Assembly: GCA_022609375.1 (NCBI GenBank)
Contig: JAGKQE010000108.1
Location: 1 to 64,000 of the forward strand
Length of the DNA stretch: 64,000 bases
Reading direction: 5' to 3'
Source of the DNA: Xenosphaeropsis pyriputrescens
Lineage: Eukaryota; Ascomycota; Leotiomycetes; Phacidiales; Phacidiaceae
How positions within the stretch are numbered: position 1 is the stretch's first letter; each line of letters begins with the position of its first letter. Under the pieces are notes generated by a model. That model had not been told where the DNA came from. It saw nothing but the letters and a program-made list of their open reading frames with translations, and did no database searches. Of this stretch, positions 58,624-64,000 are shown piece by piece. The position numbers and the translations under genes are program-made.

Positions 58624-59620
58624 TTTTCTTTCTTTCTTTCGGTAATGAGTAGGGCCTTGTAGACAGATCAAAAGATGGAAGAAAAAATCTCTTACATCAC
58701 AACAAGGAGAAGGGCGATATATAAAGCATCCCACGCCTTTCCTATCAGCGACCATATACATAAGTTCAGTTGTCGTTCACATACTACCTACCTACTGACT
58801 CTGCGGTTAAATGATCAGACTGCTTCCCCACCTCTTGTTTGCGCGCAGTTCATGCTCAACCACCATTGCTATTCTTATCATTGCAAGAATTGAGCTATGG
58901 AGAGAGCGTAGCTTTAGGAATGCCTTCGCCGGGACATTACGTGATATTAACAAGATCTGACCCTTCAAACTTACATACTAGCTGAGCATGGGGTAATCGG
59001 CGGCCATCGTAATTGGTACTTAGGTATTTATCGATGTTTCTTATCGCTAGCCGACCCTGGTAGCCAAGTCTTGAAAAGGATATTCTGATACCAGCTACTC
59101 TAGTGAAAAAGAGACAAGGACTAAGATTGCCCAGTCGGGCCCACAAGAATAGACTTTCTGCTTGCGCCACGCAGTCTTGGGATAAAGCTTCGTCATGCTT
59201 GTCGGTACTAAGGTACGGAGTAGGTAGTATTTCCATGTTATCAATGCCCAGATTTTCAACAGACATGGGGCGGCCCCGTGATTCTAAGCGCTTAATGATG
59301 CGAGATAAGATAACTTCACCGGATAGGTAATAAGTTCTTCAATCTTCCTCGGCCGAATTTCGAGTATTAAAATCTTATTATGCAATTGTGACATGGGCAC
59401 TGATTGGGCTGGGATGATGGGTGACCTCTACTTCGCAAAAGGAATGACTTGCGTATAGATGATGGACGACTCTTAAAGAATGAGAGGATGCAAGATAAAA
59501 CATAAAGTTAATAGGCAGATAGTTCAAATCCAGCCTTCATTATCCGCACCAGCGTTCAACCGCAATCGGTCGAGCTTGAGACTACACAAGCATATGCCAA
59601 CCTCTTGAAAGCGACACCAA
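58624..59620. other. Spacer between HAD and FAD oxidoreductase genes
   Basis: About 1 kb with no supported gene. Upstream of the HAD gene, so it should hold its promoter, and also the oxidoreductase 3' UTR. Confidence 0.45.
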
Positions 59621-61147
59621 CTACGTTGCTTTAATACTGACTGTGTGATTAGTACCACCACCTAAAATATCGCCACCCTCGGGTCCATTCTTGGCCTTTT
59701 CAATTCTAGCTGCGGAAGTTTTTAGTAATGCTGGAAGTCCAACATCTTCATAGGATTCGCCTGTCCTGATCATTCGTGCTAAGCCCTGTGCCCCAATCCA
59801 AATAACAGGCATGCCATGGCCATTGAACCCAGCAAGAATCAGCTGATTTGGCTTCTCAGGGATGTGGCCTATGTGTGGATTTGAGTCCGAAGAATAACCC
59901 ATGACTGTAATAAAAGAACCTTAGCTCCGAATGGGTTTGTGATATATGGAAATACTAACCTCCTGTCCAGATCTTGTTCACCTTTGCGCCAGTATCATCC
60001 CAGCCTCTAAAAGTGCGCTGCATATAGTTGTTATAGTAGTCTTTTGCAGAGTCAATCAGGACACTGTCGTCAATGTTGTTATACCACTGGTCCTTATGTT
60101 CCTTGAACTCTTGGCTGGCACCACCAACTATTATGCTACCATCCGCTCGAGGGATAAGATAATCAAGGCCAATACCATCAGGTGTGCGGATGATATACGA
60201 GTTGTTGACCAGTGGAGCGATAGTTTTCTCAGGTACTGTAATATGACAACAAATGCCCTTGCACGGAATGATGTTGGCAGAATATTCGGGCAGGAGTCCT
60301 GCTACATAAGCATTGTTCGCATAGACAACCTTCTTTGCCTTTGTATCTCCACGAGGAGTGTGGACCAAGAAGCCACCCTCAGAAAGCGGTGTGACTGCAG
60401 TCACCGGTGTGTGGGTTTGCAAATTGACGAGACCAGTTTTAAGGATAGACTCGGCAAGATGTAGGATGAATTTGTAGGGCCACATAGTTCCAGCCGTGTA
60501 TGTCGCGCATGCTTTTGCTTCTTTGATTCCACATACCTTCTTGAGGTCAGCAAGGCTGTCAAGTTCCCACTTAAAACTTGAGAACGTACCCCTTCGGCGT
60601 TCTTGCCGTAGATGAAGTCAACATCCTTCATATAGTCAAATCCATGGCCAACCATCGTCTCGTAAAGGGCTTTCATTTTGTCTGCTTCAGCTTGGTTCGT
60701 CCACACATCACAAGATCTGGTAAGAGTAAAATCGCAATCGATATTCTCTTTCGCAATCAACTCCTTGATAGCTTGAAGATGTGCGACTTCGAACTCTGCC
60801 AATTCTCTCCCTCCTTCAACACCACAGCGTTCAAGGTAACCTGGCCCGTACATTCGAGGCCGCAAATGTCCACCATTTCTACCTGTTGCACCACTGCATA
60901 CCCCGCGAGCTTCGAGGACCAAGACGGAAGAGGGTTTGGGAGCCTGGATATCGTCGTCCTTGACGAGATTGTATGCTGTGGCGATTCCCGCATAACCAGC
61001 GCCAATGATGACCACCTCGGAATGTTCTGGAAGTTCTGGTGTGCTCCTGTGATCGTTCAGTTCGTGCTTCTCGGTGAACCAGAACGAGTCTAAGGACTTG
61101 TCCACTGGCAGCAAGCCATCTGTCGTCGGATTTGGAACGGAGCCCAT
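59621..61147 (-). CDS. FAD-dependent oxidoreductase, DAO family
   Basis: Predicted 473 residues. Exons 61147-60590, 60539-59960, 59904-59621, in phase. The N-terminal FAD-binding Rossmann motif is VVIIGAGYAGIATAYNL (G49-x-G51-x2-G54). It is followed by SGATGRNGGHLRP, a signature of the DAO subgroup that includes glutamylputrescine oxidase-like (PuuB) enzymes. The C-terminus has the GFNGHGMPVIWIGAQGLARMI block that closes the FAD site. Such enzymes oxidise amines or amino acids to imines with release of hydrogen peroxide. The substrate is unknown. No signal peptide or peroxisomal SKL end (it ends SIKAT). The second intron boundary has two AG choices three bases apart (60540 and 60537). Confidence 0.9.
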
Positions 61148-61977
61148 AGCTGAAGAATGGTGATGGAACAATATTGAAAGCTTCGAATGGCTACTTCAGA
61201 AGCAAAAGCAAAAATTACATGCAAGTAAAAGAGATAATGAAGAGACGTAATTGAAGTGAGCAAATACTTATTATTTCATTCATACTTACTTACTTGCACG
61301 CAGAGATTGGTCTTACTCTATGAACACGGTTTTATCAGAGGTAGTCACCTTCATTAATAAAACCGCGCCGGTGTCGCTGAGGATAAACCGATGGACTTTA
61401 ATCAGATACTAAGGTTGAGTACATATGTACGAGTACAGACATAGGTGCTCAATGCATGCCCAAACATGGATGACCCTCAGTCGATATACTTGTAGAATGG
61501 GCAGATCCCCTCAATAAGCATGGGAAATGGGTGGTTCTCGAGTAGTGGGATGATATCGATGTCAAAAGCGGAGTAAGGTGCGTGATTGTACAAATGCACA
61601 TGAATTGGACCGTTGTAGTACGAGTAACACATACTACTACGTACAAGGATGAGATGTCTAGCACCCGAAGGGGGGGATATCAAAAGTGGGAGGTGAAAGA
61701 ATATAGGATGATCAAGAGATCAAGGGATCAAGGGATCAAAGGACAATTGAGATGGAATGGCGACATTCCAGTAGTAAGAAGTTTGCAAGCGAGCGAGCGA
61801 CGAACGGAGGTCCAAGCAATGAGATGAATGCCTTAGGTATATGTATGTGTGTATGTTGTACAAGTAGAAAAGATTAGATTGATGAGAGATAAGACAAGAC
61901 AAGATTGAGAGAGCACGGGAGACATCTGAAGTCGGTGCACCAGTGGCTTGTGGAGACGAGCGGAGTACGGAGTAGAT

Positions 61978-62003
61978 GGGTCGGGGTCGGGACCGGGGTC
62001 GGG
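61978..62003 (+). repeat. G-rich run, G-quadruplex candidate
   Basis: Five runs of three or four G separated by two or three bases on the plus strand, then a GAGGAC/GAGGTC repeat. It lies about 0.8 kb upstream of the oxidoreductase start. Confidence 0.65.
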
Positions 62004-62500
62004 TGGCAGGGATCTGGGCCGGGGTCGAGGACGAGGACGAGGTCGAGGTCGAGGCGAGAGTCGTTGCTGTCATTGTGATTGGTATGGCCGGCAGTGCTTT
62101 GAGCTCTCCACAACTTCCCCACCTATGATGGAGGAACACATGCGCTCCCGTGACAATGACAAGATTTCTTCCCACTAGTCTACTAGTACTCTACCTACCT
62201 ATGTACTATTCTACTCTACTTGTACTATAGTTACTACGATATATGTGTACAAGTAAGTACAAGTCTGTACTCTACATATCTACATATCTACACACATATA
62301 CAAGTACCTGATATGCGCCATGCCACGGCCCGCTCCAACCCTACCGAGTAGGACTTTGACATATCGCCAAGTTCAATGGCCAAGTCCAATTACCTAACTT
62401 GCACCCGAACCTGACCTCGTACTTTTTCGGCGCTTTCAACCCATCCAATACCGAGTATCAAAAGATACAAGTAGATCCACTGATACACAGAATCTACCTT

Positions 62501-62550
62501 GCCTTGCCTTTTGCCTTTTGCCTTTTGCCTTTTGCCTTTCGCCTTCCGCC
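62501..62550 (+). repeat. (CCTTTTG)n tandem repeat
   Basis: Four perfect 7-bp CCTTTTG copies flanked by imperfect copies (CCTTG, CCTTTCG, CCTTCCG). Confidence 0.85.
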
Positions 62551-63633
62551 TTGTCTTTTGCCTCTGTTTTTCCTTCTCAGACCAGTGTGGTTTAGGAACT
62601 ACGTCCGTTAGGGACCTGTGGACCTAGTATGTATGTACATATGTATCTCTCTCTTCGCCAAGAAGTATCTATTCCCTGCCTACTTACCTACAAGTACTTG
62701 ACCCTACACATTAACAAGTAGCCAAGGTAAACTCCATGTTGTAATGGAATGTGTAGTGCTTCTTCCGGAATACTGAACGTGCATGGGTTTTCCCCTTCTT
62801 TTTGATTTCAACAGACAAGATCACCCATCACCCATTACCCATCGATGCAGCTGCAACAATGTAATAAACAAGTAGGCATGTGCATATGTACCTACATATG
62901 CATGTTGGGCCTTCCAGCGACCCCTTCACCAGGCCAATCGAACTTTAAATCAATCCAATTGGAAAGGGGGGGAAATCTAGAAAGACCCCCAACATGTCCT
63001 CCCATCTCGGTCGATGAGAATCTCGTCGCACTTTTTGGTGTGTTGCGCTGTAGATCTCTCGGGGCTGTCACCTCTATTACAACCAGACAATCAGAGATAC
63101 CCAAGTACAGTACTATAATACGAGCGAGCACAATAACCTACGGCCTGTCGAGTCCATACCTACAGTGTAGCACCATATAGTACACACAAGCTTGGCAGTC
63201 CAATAGGCCGATACAGCCTGACCATTTCTCCTCTGGAATTGACATGAGCCTATCAACGTTTCTGCCACGAACTACCTCGGGACCTGCTGTGGCCCCACTC
63301 TGCAGCGAACCTGGTCCTCTGAGGCTCTGATAATCTCGTCTTTTTTGGATTACTGTGCTTCTGCTCTGATCTAACAGCTGTCTTATCACCATCCATTTGC
63401 CTTCCAAGGTTGTTTGTGCCATGACAGCCTCTTGCAGAATAAGTCCATTCTTCCTTGCACAGTACACTCCCATGCATGCACTTGCATGTAATGGGCACTT
63501 GACCAACAATAAGCTTGCCACCCAGACATACCTCAATCGTTTATAACGGCATGTCCCTCTTTGAGCTCTTGACTTGATACCTCTTTCACATCTCGCTATC
63601 TCTCCTTTCAACAGACCATTTTGTATTCCTGCC

Positions 63634-64000
63634 ATGTCTGGTCATTCAAGTGAGCTTCCCCACGGGGGCTTGCAGAACGTTGACGAGAAGAAGGTTGGCT
63701 ACGCCGACGAATCTCCAGTCGATCCTGGTTTCGGTGAGAACAATGAGTTCATTGAGACGAAGGAATTGAAGTAAGTTTCTGGTAGGTATTACTAAAAACG
63801 CATGCGAACTAACAATCTTCAGACGTGGCTTGCAACAGAGGCATATCCAGATGATCGCATTGGCCGGTGCCATCGGGACTGGACTCTTCCTCGGATCGGG
63901 AAAGGCTATCGCGAAGGGTGGTCCATTAGGAGCCCTTTTGGGATATTCGATTATCGGTGTCTTGGTTTGCGGTGTTGTGTTGAGTATTGCCGAAATGAGG
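63634..64000 (+). CDS. Amino-acid permease (APC superfamily), N-terminal part only
   Basis: Exon 1 is 63634-63770. Intron 63771-63822 leads into an exon running past the window end. The first 46 residues are a hydrophilic cytosolic tail. Then comes the yeast-type amino-acid permease opening RGLQQRHIQMIALAGAIGTG, with LFLGSGKAI (first membrane segment) and GGPLGALLGYSIIGVLVCGVV (second). This opening is shared by the YAT family (Gap1, Can1, Agp1, Put4 types), so the substrate cannot be set from this part. The missing C-terminal nine or ten membrane segments lie outside. Its position next to a DAO-family oxidase makes uptake of an amine or amino acid a reasonable guess. Confidence 0.9.

Larger units (their letters stand above)
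61148..63633. promoter_or_regulatory. Long divergent spacer, oxidoreductase / permease
   Basis: 2.5 kb without a supported gene. It contains a G-rich run (61978-62003), a GAC/GAG repeat (62028-62054), a CCTTTTG repeat (62501-62550) and AGGTA-type motifs. Large upstream regions are usual for regulated permease genes. Confidence 0.5.

Noticed and set aside
58937..59266. 109-codon minus-strand frame between HAD and oxidoreductase genes
   Set aside because: No motif, signal or membrane segment, and no clear promoter. It is about the length expected by chance in 1 kb.
59510..59560. B-box-like GTTCAAATCC, possible tRNA
   Set aside because: No acceptor, D or anticodon arms could be paired around it.
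61720..62175. Minus-strand 151-codon frame in the permease spacer
   Set aside because: It reads through the Ser/Thr/Pro-coding G-rich repeat and has no globular part.

Overview
This window is fungal nuclear DNA, from a filamentous ascomycete (Pezizomycotina). The evidence is short introns of about 45-130 bp with GT..AG ends in most genes, ascomycete-type orthologues throughout, and one AT-rich block of transposon relics whose mutations look like RIP (repeat-induced point mutation). The gene set would suit Leotiomycetes, but that placement is a guess. I rebuilt exon structures by hand. Each multi-exon model below keeps reading frame across all its junctions.

Layout. Positions 1-3000 are decayed transposons: a Ty1/copia pol fragment, a complete but dead 1.89-kb Fot1/pogo-type DNA transposon inserted in it, and a TA-rich palindromic segment. 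Next come large housekeeping genes: a 2600-residue neurofibromin/Ira-type RasGAP (3126-11446, minus), the nuclear 5'-3' exoribonuclease RAT1 (12440-15584, minus), the Golgi tether USO1 (16311-19655, plus) and cytosolic isoleucyl-tRNA synthetase ILS1 (20221-23611, plus).

The 24.6-42.4 kb section holds GRX4 (iron-sulfur glutaredoxin), a CYSTM-like Cys-rich tail protein, GPI15 (GPI anchor synthesis), a HUB1-like domain with an RS-rich N-terminus, the helicase SPB4, DGK1 (CTP-dependent diacylglycerol kinase), KXD1, and a divergent pair of cytosolic and mitochondrial ribosomal protein genes, RPS0 and MRPS28. From 42.6 to 53.8 kb are VMA6 (V-ATPase d subunit), NOP58, two proteins I could not assign, a CIR N-terminal (LENG1-like) protein and SEC18/NSF.

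From 55 kb onward the content changes. There is a Zn2Cys6 regulator, a haloacid-dehalogenase-type hydrolase, a DAO-family FAD oxidoreductase and the start of an amino-acid permease (cut by the window end). This could be a small nitrogen or amine catabolic neighbourhood, but only proximity and families support that.

Spacers are long and rich in microsatellites and in TACCT/AGGTA palindromic motifs. I found no tRNA, rRNA or CRISPR array. The least explained items are the nested transposon ends, the HUB1 fusion, the 55-64 kb gene group and two proteins of unknown function (47.1 and 48.6 kb).
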